64,000 nucleotides of DNA. It comes from Apiospora phragmitis. Lineage: Eukaryota > Ascomycota > Sordariomycetes > Amphisphaeriales > Apiosporaceae. The stretch spans positions 4,154,001 to 4,218,000 of the forward strand of contig JAQQWL010000002.1 in the NCBI GenBank assembly GCA_038363925.1, given 5' to 3'. Below the pieces are notes generated by a model that saw only the letters and a list, made by a program, of their open reading frames with translations, was not told the origin of the DNA and did not search any database. The position numbers were made by a program, and so were the translations under genes. Of the stretch, positions 23,843 to 36,399 are shown in pieces. Positions within the stretch are counted from its first letter, which is position 1. Each line of letters opens with the position of its first letter.

Positions 23843-25993
23843 ATGATCGCCGAAGTCATCGACCTCATCTCGAGCAGCCCCCAATCTCCGGCTTTGCAAC
23901 CGGAGCGCGTTGGAACTTGCGTCCTCACCACCTCGACACGATTTTACGCAGGACAAATATCATGTCAATGACATACTCGAGTCGAAGGATGCCATTCCCG
24001 CTGAAACCCTTGCGAAGCGAACCGCTGCGATGTCGGCGCAGTCCACAGAAAAACGCGACAATGATTTCCTATTCCTGGGGGATGACGAGTTTGATGTAAC
24101 GGGTGATCTGGATGGTTTTGACTCGGCTAGAAATAGAGAACCGCGTTCGAACGATGCCAAAGGCCGTAGCAGTTACGGCAGGGCCTCGACTTGGGCTGCA
24201 ACAACAGGTGCCAATGCCGAAACCAGGGATCCCATGCGCTCAGCAGGCTTTGGTAGATGTCGGTCGATCGCCGAACCTATCGAGAACAGTAGCGACCCTA
24301 TTGATCTGACGAGAGACGACATCCGGGACAATCTACCGCGGCCAAAGCCCACGCGCGAGGAAAAGTCATCCGCGAAATTACCCAGCACAATGGCAGCCAT
24401 TAAATCGACACGAAATTCGACAGAAAATGACCCTGCCTCGAGCGATCCTTTTGCTGATGATTCTCCGGTTCAACCAAAACCAGCTGCAAAATTACCAGAC
24501 TTGGACATCGCTAGCGATCTGTCTTTCGTTTCGCCCGTTAAATCAAAGAGGGAAAAAGCAGCCTGGGATCCTATATCCAGTTCCATGCCAGAAAGCAACA
24601 CGAAGTTTGGGTCCAGTCCTGAGAAGATCCCAGTTCGCCAACCATTGAAGCGCAAAGCGGAAGTTCTTGTAATGGACGATGACGATGACTCGGAGGAACT
24701 CCCAGATCTTAGCACCGTCGACTTTTCCAAGCTAAAGAGTACGGCTCAATCTTTGAGCGACTCTCCGCGAAAGGCCACAAAGGTGCCAACACCAGCACCC
24801 AAGAAGGCTGTAGCACTGACTGCGGACCAGAAAGAATGGGAGAAGAAACGCAAGGAGCAGGCCCGAGAAACAGAGAAGGAGCGTAAGCGTATCGAAAAAG
24901 AGCGTGCCAAGGAACAGCGAGCTCAGGAGAAAGCGAACCAAAAGGCACTGGACGAAGTCAACAAGTTGAAAACCGACAAGAAAGCCTCCACCTCTGAAAT
25001 GATTGTTGATTTGCCTCAGAGCTTCGCACCCACCATTACTTTGCAAGTCGGTAAGATTTTAGAAGATCTTGAAGTGCAGCGATCCAGTTGGCACAGCCAC
25101 CCTGTCGACCACATAGTGAAATGGCGAAGGAAAGTCCAGTCGCGTTACAACGAGGACCTAGGATATGTGAGTATCGTTTGCTGTTTTCAGTTGAGCATCT
25201 GCTTACTCGTTCATATAGTGGGAGCCAGTACCGCTGCGTATCACCCCTGAGAATCACGTCTTGGTGGTCATCGAGGCACCCGAGTTCGTTAAGCTCGCAC
25301 TCGGAGCCGAGGGTCACGATCTCGATGCGCATGTATTGAAGATGCGAACGAATTTTGCCAACGAGACCATCATCTATCTGCTCGAGGGTGTCGAGCTCTG
25401 GAAGAAAAAGAACCGGAACGCCCGGAACCGCCAATTCACCAACGCGGTTCGCGGCAGCGGCGATGATGCGCCGCCACCGTCAGGTCAATCTCGGCGTAGG
25501 AATGCGACAGCTCACGAGATCGTTGACGAGGACACCATCGAAGATGCGCTCGTTGCCCTGCAGCTTCACCCCGGTGTGCTCGTCCACCACACTCATATTG
25601 CCGTTGAGACTGCGCAGTGGATCGCGGTCTTCACGCAGCACATCTCCACGATCCCGTACCGCAAGGTTAAGGACCTGACGGCGGCTTCAGCTGGTTTCTG
25701 TATGGAGTCGGGACAGGTCCGGACGGGCGACAGTCCCGACGAGATCTTCGTCCGCATGCTGCAGGAGAATGCGCGTATCACGGCTCCAATGGCGTACGGC
25801 ATCTTCAACAAGTACAAGTCCGTATCGGAGCTGGTGAGGGGGTTCAAAGCGGAGGGTCCTCTGGCCTTGGAGAATTGCAAAAAAGAGCGCGAACAAGGAC
25901 GGCGCTCTCACCGACCGCACTCTCGGTCAGGCTGCGAGTAGGCGGCTTTATAAGATATTCACCGGGCGCGATGACAGTAGCACTGATATATGA
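23843..25993 (+). CDS. eme1: EME1/Mms4-type subunit of the MUS81 structure-specific endonuclease
   Basis: EME1 is the non-catalytic partner of MUS81, which cuts branched DNA at stalled forks and recombination junctions in the nucleus. The N-terminal half is acidic, disordered and rich in Ser-Pro sites, then comes a highly charged helix (about 24840-24990). The ERCC4-like domain follows (LVVIEAPEFVKLAL, IIYLLEGVELWKKKN) and a C-terminal helix-hairpin-helix region (ENARITAPMAYGIFNKYKSV). A 52-nt intron (25167-25218) joins NEDLGY to WEPVPLRI. Two extra bases break the frame: one near 23912, after MIAEVIDLISSSPQSPALQ, and one in the A-run at about 25879-25884. Removing both gives 698 residues ending SRRLYKIFTGRDDSSTDI. 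The name rests on domain order and the C-terminal motifs; MUS81 itself would show a catalytic ERKxxxD motif, which is absent. Confidence 0.85.
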
Positions 25994-26395
25994 GATCATA
26001 GAGACATGCATTAGTTTTCTGCTGTTTTGGTATCGCGGCACCATGTGTCGAAGGTTTTTCGTGTATCCTAACAGTTGATGCTGGCAAGGCGTGTACGGTT
26101 TCTGAGCTTTTGGAACATCATTGATACCCAGGAGGATGACCAACGGATTTGTTTGGTCTATAAGCAAAGAAGTAAATGCATATACTGTTTAATCTCATTT
26201 CACTCCAATGAAGGATAGACAAAAGTTACGAACACACACCGGAAAGCATGCAATACAGTATCCCCTTAGCCAAGGAAGCAACGTGACTGTCACCCGTGAA
26301 CGAGAGATGACGACACCCCAACGATAATCACAGCAGTAAACCCAGCCAAACTACCGTTCAACCCCAGTTCTTCCCCAATCATAACAACTCAATCC
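25994..26395. other. Short convergent intergenic region
   Basis: This is the 3' region shared by the converging EME1 and GH43 genes. I see nothing else in it. Confidence 0.5.
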
Positions 26396-28133
26396 TCAAT
26401 CGTCTTCGTGCAGCTCAAGCCCCTCGACCTCCATCTCGAACCCCGCCGTGCCGATCGCCCCTAGCGTGATGGTATTCACGTCGCCCTCTTCGAGCCGCAG
26501 CCGCACGGGCACCGTGTCGTGGTATCCCGCGCACGAATTGTACTCGGACAGGTTGACCGGTGCTGCCTGGTCGTTGACTCTGATGTACGCCTCGCCCGCG
26601 TCCGGGTCGTTCACGGTGTAGCGTACCGATACCCACTCATGGGGAGCACCGCCGAGGCCGGTCACGTTCCGGAATGTCACTTCGTCTCCCGTGCGGAGGC
26701 GGTGGACCATGCATGGTTCTTCTTTGTTTGGTATTGTTGCCGTCGGCGGCGGCGGCAGCGGCGGCAGCAGCAGCGCAAACGTTCCCACCATCACCAAAGC
26801 ACCGCTTCGCCGCCGTTGGCACTGACAAGCCATCTCTTCCATCTGACGCCTCCGCTTCCGCTGCCGCATACCGCCTCCGCGCCGCCGGATACGACACCAC
26901 CCCCGTAACCGGATCGACCCTCCACATGGCATGGTACTGCAGCGTGACCTTCCGAGCCCCGGCGTCGACCGCGACGGGCAGCCAGACGTAGTTGGAAGCC
27001 GCGGTGCCCTGGCCGTCCCACGCATCGCCCATGTAGATATACGTCGTGGACCGGCTGCCCGCCACCACGAACGCGTGCGTGTTCTGCGAGTTGTACGTCT
27101 TCTCGGCCCGGGGGCGCGATGTCGGACGGCCCCGTCCAGTTGGGGCCCGCGAGGGACGGGGCCCAGAAGGCCTGGTTGGCGTTCGCGCGGTAGCCCGTCT
27201 TGCCCGAGACGAGGAGGAAGTAGATGCCGTCGGACTCGAGGATGCTGGGGGCCTCGTAGGCGCCCTTGGCTGTGGAGGAGGAGATTCAATGTTAGCGTGT
27301 GCGACTGGTTGGATTCGGCAAAGTACCGGATCTGATTATATCGGAGCGACTCAGAGATACTTACTTAGTGAACTTGCGAGGCTTCCGATAGAGCCGTCGC
27401 TGTTGATTTTGTTGATTTGTACCGTGTTGTGATCGGCGCTCGTCAGGAGGTACCAAGCGTCTCATGATATAAGTCCGTCAGTCTCATCAGTTATCGAAGG
27501 GCTTTTCTTTCTCATGATTGATAATATAAGTCCGGCAGTGGTGATAAACTCACCAGTAGCCTTGTCAAAGAACATCCCAGTGTCCGAGTACGAATATCTA
27601 TTCGGTGGTAGCAATCCCTTCGCTTTTTGGCTATAGCCTCCGACGAACTGCGAAGAGGACAAAGACAAAATGTCCCGGTCCTGTTGTCCGTAAAGCTAGA
27701 TAGACACCAACGAGACAAACCATCAGCAATGCTGTATTTCTCTCCCTCCGCCGAGAATACTACTGCTAACCCAAAATGATGAGCCATTGGGACTCGCGAA
27801 CTTTGGTCGCCACATCCCTGTGACGCTGGGAGCTTGTTTGCCAAGATTTTCCCAATTGATGAGGTCAGTTGATTGGTACATCAGAGGAGTCTGGTCTGTG
27901 ATACTCCGTGCGTCAGTTACGCAAGTCGCTTATTTTATCGAGAAAATCTACTCACTGTCGCTGGCACTATAACCGACCCAAAACCATGTCGAACCGCGCT
28001 GGACGACAGCACCTCCGTGGGCGTCAATTTTCTTTCCTGCTATATCATACCACACGGCGCCAGGGACGACCCACGACGCACCCCATACTGTACGGAATAC
28101 GATGGAGGCTGATAGAAAGATTAATGGCTTCAT
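26396..28133 (-). CDS. Secreted glycoside hydrolase family 43 with C-terminal CBM35-like domain
   Basis: The enzyme resembles fungal exo-beta-1,3-galactanases that degrade plant arabinogalactan. A signal peptide (about residues 1-19, MKPLIFLSASIVFRTVWG) is followed by GKKIDAHGGAVVQRGSTWFW, the family's start with a candidate catalytic Asp. Then come STDLINWENLG, SYSDTGMFFDKATG, the likely acid residue in KGAYEAPSILESDGIYFLL, and TTYIYMGDAWDGQG. The C-terminal part (FRNVTGLGG to the end) looks like a CBM35 sugar-binding domain. Introns are 27896-27955, 27461-27553 and 27270-27364. Four frame changes are needed: about 27737 (one missing), 27660 (one extra), 27106-27114 (one extra) and about 26720-26800 (one extra), giving about 495 residues. 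With this many breaks a true pseudogene is possible, but neighbouring essential genes show the same damage. Confidence 0.72.
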
Positions 28134-28451
28134 TTTGCTGGTCAATGGTGATGAAATCGCCAGGGCAAAAACTGATTTATTGTAAAGACTACCACTTTCG
28201 TCATGTGAAAAGAGGGAGAAGGGTTTGAAGACAAAGCATTTACTCGTTAGCTATTTTCTGCACGCTCGGGCTGATCTAGTATTAGTAACTATCATGTTTC
28301 GCCCGCTTCCGGTATTAGGCGGCAAAATCCTCAGAGCATGCTCAGTTGAGGAGATGGCATCGAGACTCCGAAGTGGGAGCGCTACCGCGGGGAATCATAA
28401 ACATCCGTCAATGCAACGTAAACCGAGGGTACGTTCTCCTCCGTGGTCACT

Positions 28452-29639
28452 TTAGTCATCCGTTAGATCGATGAGCTCGACCTCTTCTCCGGAATTCAGT
28501 TTTGCCCTCTTAGATCGTCGTTTAGGAGCTGAATCCTGTGTTAGGTCGTAATACTCGCCATGCTCTCGTTTGATTGGAGCACCGCCTTCACGCTTGACCT
28601 TCGTTGCCTGAAAAAGAATGAGTCTGGATCACACTTCGACCTCAGGAGAGGCAATTTACCTTGAGTTGTTCTAGGCGCTCTCTAGCCAACCAGTCCCTCT
28701 CAGCCTCTGTCAAGGCCGCGAGTCTCGGAGAACGAGGAGGCGGAGTGCGCGGAATGATCGTCTCTCGCTTGAGTGCCTCTACGTAGCTTGGTTAGGTTTG
28801 TCAAAAACGGATGTGTGGGACTATCGAACCTCTTGATCTGTAGATGAGCCGAAAGACGGCAATGGGGCCATGGTCTTCTTGGAGAGGTTGGAAGTCTGAG
28901 TACTTCGGAGCCCTCTCCAGTCGTGTGCCCTTTTTCGAAACTTCTCGCAGTCAGTTATAAGGTATAAAAAGCATATCACAGACGCTTATTGACTGACCTG
29001 GTTCCATGCGAAACGGCCTTTCCTTTCAGCGACTTCTCGCTCAGCTCAAACTTGTTGTTCTTGATGTTGCCCGGACGAGTCATGATTTCGCCTCCTATGA
29101 TGCCACGCAAGACTCTGACCTCAATAACGCCAAGCTTGTTCGCAATCTTCATATCAGCCTTCACTCGCTCCTGCTGAGCTTCGTCGACTAGAGATTGCTT
29201 GTCAGTTGCACTCGTTCGTGCTGCCTCAAAGCAAGCGGTATATCATACCTGTGGTAACCGAAGCAAACTTGAAGTTCCGTAATTCCCACTCCCCAGTAGC
29301 GGGATTGATCTCTTCTCGGCCACGAATCACCGACTCCTCAGGCGGCGGGAAGAAACCTGCGTCCGGTCCCATAGGGTTCTTGAAGAGCTTGCCTATAACC
29401 CAATGGCCATCGACGTAGACTTGGAAGGATAGAGCGTGGTTGTTGTAACCCCACTCATATGACCTATTGACACCCATGCGAACGGTGAAGTTGGCATCAT
29501 CGATACACTCGATGTACTTGGTGACGGTCGGCTCAGATGCATCATCATCACCAGCATCTGGAGCATCGTACTCGGTGACATCTACGCCGTTGATCTGAAC
29601 CGCGACATGGATGCTGGGGACGTCTTCGTTGACGGTCAT
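28452..29639 (-). CDS. DUF7918 protein with nuclear signal and two SUMO-interaction motifs
   Basis: The N-terminal half (MTVNEDVPSIHVAVQINGVD, VTKYIECIDDANFTVRM, FQVYVDGHWVIGKL) matches the fungal DUF7918 domain, of unknown function. It ends with DHGPIAVFRLIYRSR. The tail contains EYYDLTQDS, then PKRRSKRAK (likely nuclear signal), and ends EVELIDLTDD. The last is a textbook SUMO-interaction motif and YYDLTQDS is a weaker second one. Five exons are separated by introns 29188-29248, 28941-28997, 28779-28829 and 28608-28659, with CTRAC branch sites in at least three. One extra base in the T/C run at 28928-28935 must be dropped, giving 321 residues. A role in SUMO-linked nuclear regulation is inferred. 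The start ATG sits right after a stop-free leader, but the DUF7918 pattern begins at this Met. Confidence 0.75.
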
Positions 29640-31237
29640 CTTTGCGATTTTTGGCCCAGGCCGTGCAAACCAATAGCTACAAATTAATATGTGCAGAATA
29701 TAGGCTCGAGTTGGTTCGATGTAAGATGAGGCTGAACCTTCGGGTGATGGGGCAATCCGAGGCAACAACAAGGCAGATGAATGCCCAAAGTGGTTACTCA
29801 ACAGTGGGTGTCGAGTCAATGACCATTCAATGCCTCAGTGTTGAATAAACATCGTATCGAAGACAGTGGGACAATGCACAGATTTCTCGTCGACAAGCTC
29901 CAGCTGCTTCTTTCTGGTTTTTAGTGGTTAGCAGCTCCTTTTTGGAAGTCACGTTCAATAAGAGCCTGCTTCGGTGAACATGTACTCGGTAGTTTGGCTG
30001 TCACTCCAAGACCAGCTCTCCTGGTAGTCGCGACAACTCGCGACCCTTTAGGTGAGCTGAAAGAACGATATACCTGTCTTGACCCAAGAACTGATGATTT
30101 ATTTCTCTGAAATGACTTGATGAGAAAGGGTTTGAGAATGGATACTTGCAGCCATGAAATGCTGCACTGGGATCAGATCAATTGTCTTCGATACCACACA
30201 GCGCGGTTAAGGAGGAGGTGTTGCGCACGGACCATCTGGGACTACCAGACACAGGATGGCATGAATTCAGATCGATGCACTCAATACAAGTTGCCATGTT
30301 ACACTGTACTTTATCTACGAGGCTCACGAAACACTACATCCATGGGTCTGATTGATACCTACTGCCCAGCAAGGTATATGCTCAAGTATATCACCGTGTA
30401 TACTCCTGGAAGATTCGAGGGTGGGAAAGATAGAAATGCTAGTAACTAATACCTTGACCCGATCACCATTTCTTCGACGACGTTATTCTTCGGAGCAAGG
30501 CAGACAGGCAGCACAATGACTAGGAAAACCAAGGCGCGCAAGCCACAGGCCTCTCTATCTTTGCGTGCGGTAGTACTGTGCTCTAGTGATCTGTGGCTCT
30601 GAACATCACTCAGGTCAGCATGTAGGAGGTCACAATCATGCTGCAAGCCGAATATGAATATCGGCGACCTGCAACAGAAAATTACATGCACAGAGGGCAG
30701 TGAAGAATATGAAAACATACACATTGAATCCCAGACTCTTGCTTCCCACGGTTATCTTTGGTAAGCCATAGGCGTTTATGCTGCGAAGAGAGGTCATCAA
30801 CATCGACTCCAGCCGTAGAATAGAGCTGAGGCTTGGTTAGCTACCAAGGAGCCAGGAATTGATTGATGCTGGTACCAGTACAAGTCGTTTACATCTCCTG
30901 GCAATCGCACTGGTCGAATTGAGCTATGTCATATTGGTCCGGAGCCCCTTTTGCCTCAAACTTTCCCAAAAAGGAGCAGAATACTCTTGTGACAACGACT
31001 CCAGGCCTCCTGGTGGATCCATGGGCATATTAAAGTAGTGGTGGGAAGAACAGCTTGGTCAACGTAGCCTATGGAGGTATCATTTGTAGCGTTTCTCATG
31101 TGTCGTTTAAGCCTCCAGATTTCAGCTCGCCGGGGCTTCGAAGAGACGGCAACACGTATCAGCGAGTATTGCAGCGCAAACCCTGAGATAGCTGGAACAC
31201 CTTAACGTAGAATACTCGAGATCGCAGTAGATGCAAC
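29640..31237. other. Intergenic region, nothing recognised
   Basis: This lies between the DUF7918 start and the cyclophilin stop, both on the minus strand, so it should hold the DUF7918 promoter. Short frames (30117-30449 plus, 30446-30724 minus) show no domain. Confidence 0.5.
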
Positions 31238-31805
31238 TTATGCCAGGGGATTGGCATGGACGGTGACTTTCTCAATAAAAGCCTTCTCTTTCGGCCGGCT
31301 CTTCTTGTCGATTTCGAGGGCTTCCAGTTTGGAAAGGGTCACAAGACTGTCGTCGCCAATGAGCTTGCCGAACACCGTGTTCAGCCCATCCAGATGAGCG
31401 GCCTTGTCGAACAAGACGAAGAACTGGGATCCGTTGGTGGCAGGGCCTTTGTTCGCCATGGAAACGATACCGCGGCTGTTGTGCTTCAGGGTCGGCCGGA
31501 TCTCATCCTCAAAGGGAGCATCCCAGATGCTCTGGCCGGCCTTTGGGTTCTCCGGGATCGGGTTGCCGGGTTCCCCCGTCTGGATCATGAAATTGGGGAT
31601 CAAACGGTGGAAAGGAGACTGATCATAGTATCCAGATGCGCAGAGCGCCAAGAAATTCTGTGCTGCTGTCAGTATGGCTGTCAAGAGAGAAGGGGTTCAA
31701 TGGAGACTTCATCATCTGGAAACGCACCTCGGCAGTTTTGGGAACACTTTCACAGAATACCTCTATTTTCAGATCACCGAAGTTCGTATGCAATGTGACC
31801 GACAT
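31238..31805 (-). CDS. cyp10: Cyclophilin, PPIL3-type peptidyl-prolyl isomerase
   Basis: Cyclophilins interconvert cis and trans peptide bonds before proline. PPIL3-type members are linked to the spliceosome. Exon 1 (31805-31728) encodes MSVTLHTNFGDLKIEVFCES, and a 70-nt intron (31658-31727) joins ...PKTAE to NFLALCASGYYDQSPFHRLI. Active-site residues are present: the Arg in PFHRLIPNFMIQ, GSQFFVLF, and HLDGLNTVFGKL. The residue at the cyclosporin-contact Trp position is not Trp, as usual in this subfamily. The protein is 165 residues, ends VTVHANPLA, has no targeting signal, and is a single-domain cyclophilin of normal size. No frame break was found. The symbol follows common fungal naming and could differ. 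Confidence 0.93.
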
Positions 31806-34730
31806 GATGGTGTGGGAACTCTGTATTGACCTCAGATAGTCGCCGGGAGTTCTCGGGAGTTGGGTGACTTGGTGACCGTTTGTGCTGAGCTAATGTGAGT
31901 GAGATTTGGACAGAGCTTCCAAGGACTCCAGCCACCAACCATCAACATATGCCATTTCGCAGGCCCATTCCTTGGCGAGTTAAATCTATGGACCCCTGCC
32001 AAACACAGCTAGACACTGAAGTACAGACTTACGGGCCCCATTCCGCACATCAATAGCAACTCCACTCTATATTCAATCGTCAATGTACTTGGAGACGGCA
32101 AGGCAGTGCTTCATCATGAAATGTATTTCTTGGGCTTGCTTGGAAATTGGAGAGTATCAAGTGTATAGTCAACAGCTGAAGTAGAGTTTGAAAGGTCATT
32201 TCTTTATTTCTCCCTCTCTTCTCCTCTTGAGAGCCTCTGAGATAGATCAACATATGTTGTATTCCACCATTGGAACATGTCACATACGATTACGAGAACC
32301 GAAAGCGTTTCTCATGAATGCAGAATAACCTTTTGTTATATCCAGAAGTGTGAGTATATACTCTTGCAACCTGATGTGGGGCATCTGGCTTCACGACAGA
32401 ACGAGCAAGTAGACTGTCTCTATCAAGTCGGCAGAACATGATGTGTATCTTGACGACAGGCTGCCTCTCACCCACACGCAAGCTGAATTGGGGACATGAA
32501 CCCATGGCCGCGCTGGTGGTTACGCAGCTAATAATAAAGCCATCACTCACGTTATCCGATGCCTTCTTTGGACGAACCACCTTGCCACCCCACAACGTCA
32601 GCTTCCTTCCAGTCCTTCCGCCCGCCCAAAGTCCTAGATTTCGGTAGTACTTCACACGCATATAGGGAAGCTTGGCAGATCAACAGGAACGTGTGGGCAC
32701 GGATCGCTACGAAGGCCCATTGGGTCGCACAGCTTGATCGGGGAAGAAGGACAAGTCCTTTTCGCCAGCTTTGCCCACCCATCCGGAACATTCCACTGGG
32801 CTTCTCATGCTCGGTGTCCGATAACCATAGGAAGCTGAGCGAGAGGGAGAGACTGGGTTTACTTAGGAAGTAGGTATATGATTACGGCAAGGATAACTGT
32901 AGAGCAACCCCCGATTTGAATACCCCACGTGTGTGTATCCATTGTGAGAGTGTGTGTCTCTGTTGCTTAATTCCGACATGCTAAACCACCGCTCCGGTGC
33001 GCAGACTACTCCCCTCTCACATTGCTGTTCTGGGGCAAGATCGACCTCTAGTCACAGTGGTATCGGGCATTTTACCATTTGGGATTATACCAATGTCTAG
33101 TCCCTTTCTCCTCTCATTATTGCTTTATATCTGTCCACCATCACACAGTATGAGGTATGATAAGTTGCTTTTTTTCTAATCGATGTAATATGAACTCTTT
33201 GCAGGAGCTTCCCTTGGCGGTCACCATGGAGACGTGGGCTGCATCCGTAGAGGTAGGGACGGACTGCCTTGCATCGGTGGTGCTGGGGGAGCGCGGCTGA
33301 TCTTAGCTAGGTTCCGTTAAAGGGTTTCTGCGTGAAGTTCTTAGTCGCTGTCACAAGAAGATCCGACAAAGCAGCCCTCCACAACACCGAACAAAGCACC
33401 CAAGTATATACATCAGACCAACTCCTAAGGTGAACATTGGGTAGACTGATCTGTATCGGGCACCCAATAGGGCGGTTTCGCAGTGTTGGAAGTTGGAACT
33501 GTTTCGTCTACGGAGTACAGCTGATCTAAAAACCATCTGATCGCTCATCCATCCATTCACAGGCATCCAGACGTCCAAGGTTACATGCTTACTTTCCTTA
33601 GTTAAGCACCACGCTCTTCTGAAAGCGACTAGCCTACCGTACCTGGGAAACGGCTGAATGTTTGTTTTGTTGTCATCGACAAAGACAATGAAAGAGAATG
33701 GTGGAGAGGGAGCCCTAGCATTCATGTTACCCAGCAAGGCAAGTTCTTCGCAAGAAAGAGACGCCAGGCTAGCTTTATTCTAGTAAGGAAGTGTTCGCTA
33801 TTTCCCACTTATTGTTAAGTGGTTGTAACACCAATGCCGGTTTCTGTACTCCAGAGGTTGCAATGCAAGCCAACAGCAAAGGTGAAAGTCGCATCCAACC
33901 AATCCTCTCATATTTGCTACAATTGCCTCCGAGCTCCATGTACACACCCAGCCAGTGAGTGACGAAAGGACCAAAGAGTGACGAAGCCGAAGGTTCGGAT
34001 ACGACAGCTTTTTTTTTCGCTGTGCTGCTGCGTGGTGCGTACAGTGTAGTGGGCCCTTGTGGTTAGTTCAATTACTCAACCCATCAGCATGGGGATGGGC
34101 TGTGTACATGACCTAACGTACCTAAAAGTAGGTCGGTCGGTCAATAACATCCATACATGAATGCTTGGGGGCCCATCCTATGTCCTCTTTACCTCCCCCG
34201 GCGCCCGCAACATAGAAATAACACAAAGACCAACAACGTGCTCAGGAAGATCCTTTCAGGCCGAATCGAATTCATCTGCCTCTAATGAGGACCCGGCGAC
34301 AAACAAACAGACAAACAAGGCCGATTTAGATGACCCAGTGGGAATTGTTCCTGGAAGGACGTCTGAGCCTGGGTGTATCCTTGCGATTGACGGCACGGAG
34401 CCTAGGCTGGCCTTTAGACTGGGAGCAGCCCCTCCAAAGCATAGGTGACCAGCATCATCATCAATACTCTATTGCACCTGAGGAGACCGCCCAAAACACA
34501 ATCCCATCTTGGTCACGGCCCGCGCCTACGACACCTGCTCCGTCGCCCGAACCAACCCCCCAAAACACCTTCCCACAACAGCGCCTGCGAGGGCGGACGA
34601 GGAGGAGATACATGCCACCTCTCCGAGGTAGGTTTCGATCCAGTGCTCGACCTGTTCGCGGCTGCTGTATTCTTCGCCCGGCCTCAGCAACTCCCCCATT
34701 GCCCGCTGTCAGCCTTGAGCGACGGCAATA
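31806..34730. other. Intergenic region, nothing recognised
   Basis: No conserved domain or RNA gene is visible between the cyclophilin start and the arrestin-like start, which face away from each other. Both promoters should lie here. A short T-run is at about 34010. Short frames upstream of 34731 are low-complexity and unsupported. Confidence 0.5.
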
Positions 34731-36225
34731 ATGACGGACCGGATACCCGCCTTCGTACGGGTTTCCGGCCCCCCGAATAGCAGTTTTCTCGTGGGCTATC
34801 CTGGCATATCCGCGACACTGGTAGGTGCGACTTGATTTCCTGCAGAGACTCGTGTGACTTGGTGCTTGTTGCTCTGTTCAGCCCTTCCTTCGCTGCCTTG
34901 GGCTCTGTGGCGCACCCACACCACGCGGGGTTCGCAGCCCGTGAAACTCAAATACCCGCCGACAACATTGCGAGATCCCTAGCATTGAGTCGCTGCCGTA
35001 CTGTTACTATTGGGGATTGTATTGTTGACTTTCACAAATAGCCGCGCATCGAAGGAAAGGTTGAGATCCGGCCCGCTGCCGGCTACTCGGCGCCTGTCGC
35101 TATATCCCTGAGTTCGAATATGTCTTCAACGCAGAGAAACCATCCATCCCGCCGCCGAAAATGTTGCAAAGCGCCATCTGGGGACACCGCGACGAGATAT
35201 GACCGATGTCGTCGGGAAAGAACTACTGCTGTTCCGTTGCGCGTCGGGGAAGGAGGCCGAGAACGTCATCGCCATGGACCTGCCCTTTGTGTTATTCATA
35301 CCCTTCGGACGGGGAGGCGAAGAAAACGAATAGAAGAATACCGCCAGCGTCGTTACAGCTTCCCAATAGAGTGCTGGAAACGTACTACGAGTTGGTGGTC
35401 ACCGTGCAGCAAGGGCAGAGCATACAGAACAAATACGCATTCCCCGTGCCGCTACAGAGATATGATACTCTGTCAACTTTTGGAATGTACAACCGGCCTG
35501 AAACAAAGATTGCGACGGTCGACAACGTCGTCACTCTGGGCATTTCCCTACCCAGGTGGAGTTATGGTCCAATGGATCCTATTACTGTCTACATCAAACT
35601 TGCGCCCAACCTCGACTGGATGGCAAAAGCCCGGAAAGTGACGGTACAGAAGCTCACACTCGCCATCGAGGAGGAGATAACGTTCAATCCCGAGGGCGAC
35701 GAGCCGCAGAAGAAGGTCAACAGGTTACAGAAACACGTGCAAGCCGTCGGCACAAAACTTCCGGAGGCCGGATACGTCACTAACATGGGCCTCATCTTTC
35801 CGCATAAGGATCTTAGGGACTCGCAGGGGATTATACGTCGAGGCCAGCCAGCCTTTCCTAATTACGAAGTATCATCATTTACAACCACATCAACTCTATA
35901 CAAAATCGAGTTCTTCCTCACAATCAAGGTAAGTATCGATGAGACACCGTTACCCTATAGAATGCTCACCTCGCATCGCAGGCCCACCTGACTTCGGCTC
36001 GAGACATCGTATTGCGCCAGCCTATTGTGATCTGCCCGATGGATCATCAGGCTTGCAAGGGAGGAAATGGACGCCATTGAGCAATCGGCTAAAGAAGCCT
36101 CCTTTGTCGATCAGAATAACCCCATGCTGCCCGCGCCGACAATCATCTTGGCAAATGACCACAATGCCCTCAGAACACTCGGGCTTTGCATGGTTGGCGG
36201 CCAAAAGAAACCGCTGATCGACTGA
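34731..36225 (+). CDS. Arrestin-like (arrestin N/C fold) protein
   Basis: Fungal arrestin-like proteins act as adaptors, often for ubiquitination of membrane proteins. Exon 1 (34731-34820) encodes MTDRIPAFVRVSGPPNSSFL and ends GISATL. A 221-nt intron (34821-35041) leads to PRIEGKVEIRPAAGYSAPVA, the first beta-strands of the arrestin N domain. Further marks are AMDLPFVLFIPFGR, LETYYELVVTVQQG, YDTLSTFGMYNRPE and LGISLPRWSYGPMDP. The C domain ends after a 53-nt intron (35929-35981) in ALRTLGLCMVGGQKKPLID. Three extra bases must be dropped, at about 35111, in the G-run 35311-35314, and in the G-run 36059-36061. This gives 405 residues. No PPxY ligase-binding motif is visible. Which pathway it serves cannot be told. 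A real pseudogene is possible but less likely given the same breaks in neighbours. Confidence 0.78.
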
Positions 36226-36369
36226 GCGGATCATTTAGTGCCAAAACATAACGACACGTTGCAAGCGCTCGCAGCAGGAGTTGATGGAAGGCCGGCAGCG
36301 CTTCTGCGCCTAAATACTGCGATTGTTGATTTGTCGAAGTGCCATTGCGTCGTTCTGAGCCTGAACCTA

Positions 36370-36399
36370 CGCAGCTGGTTGGGGCGCAGCTGGTTGGGG
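36370..36399. repeat. Exact 15-bp tandem duplication
   Basis: The unit CGCAGCTGGTTGGGG occurs twice, back to back and without mismatch. It contains a CAGCTG palindrome. It is most simply a recent replication slippage. Confidence 0.85.

Noticed and set aside
26519..27432. Plus-strand frames over the GH43 gene
   Set aside because: They mirror the GC-rich minus-strand coding sequence, whose conserved GH43 and CBM35 motifs identify the real strand.
34161..34780. Plus-strand frames upstream of the arrestin-like gene as an N-terminal extension
   Set aside because: They are Pro/Arg-rich and in conflicting phases. A compact exon at 34731-34820 with a good donor joins in frame to the first arrestin strands.
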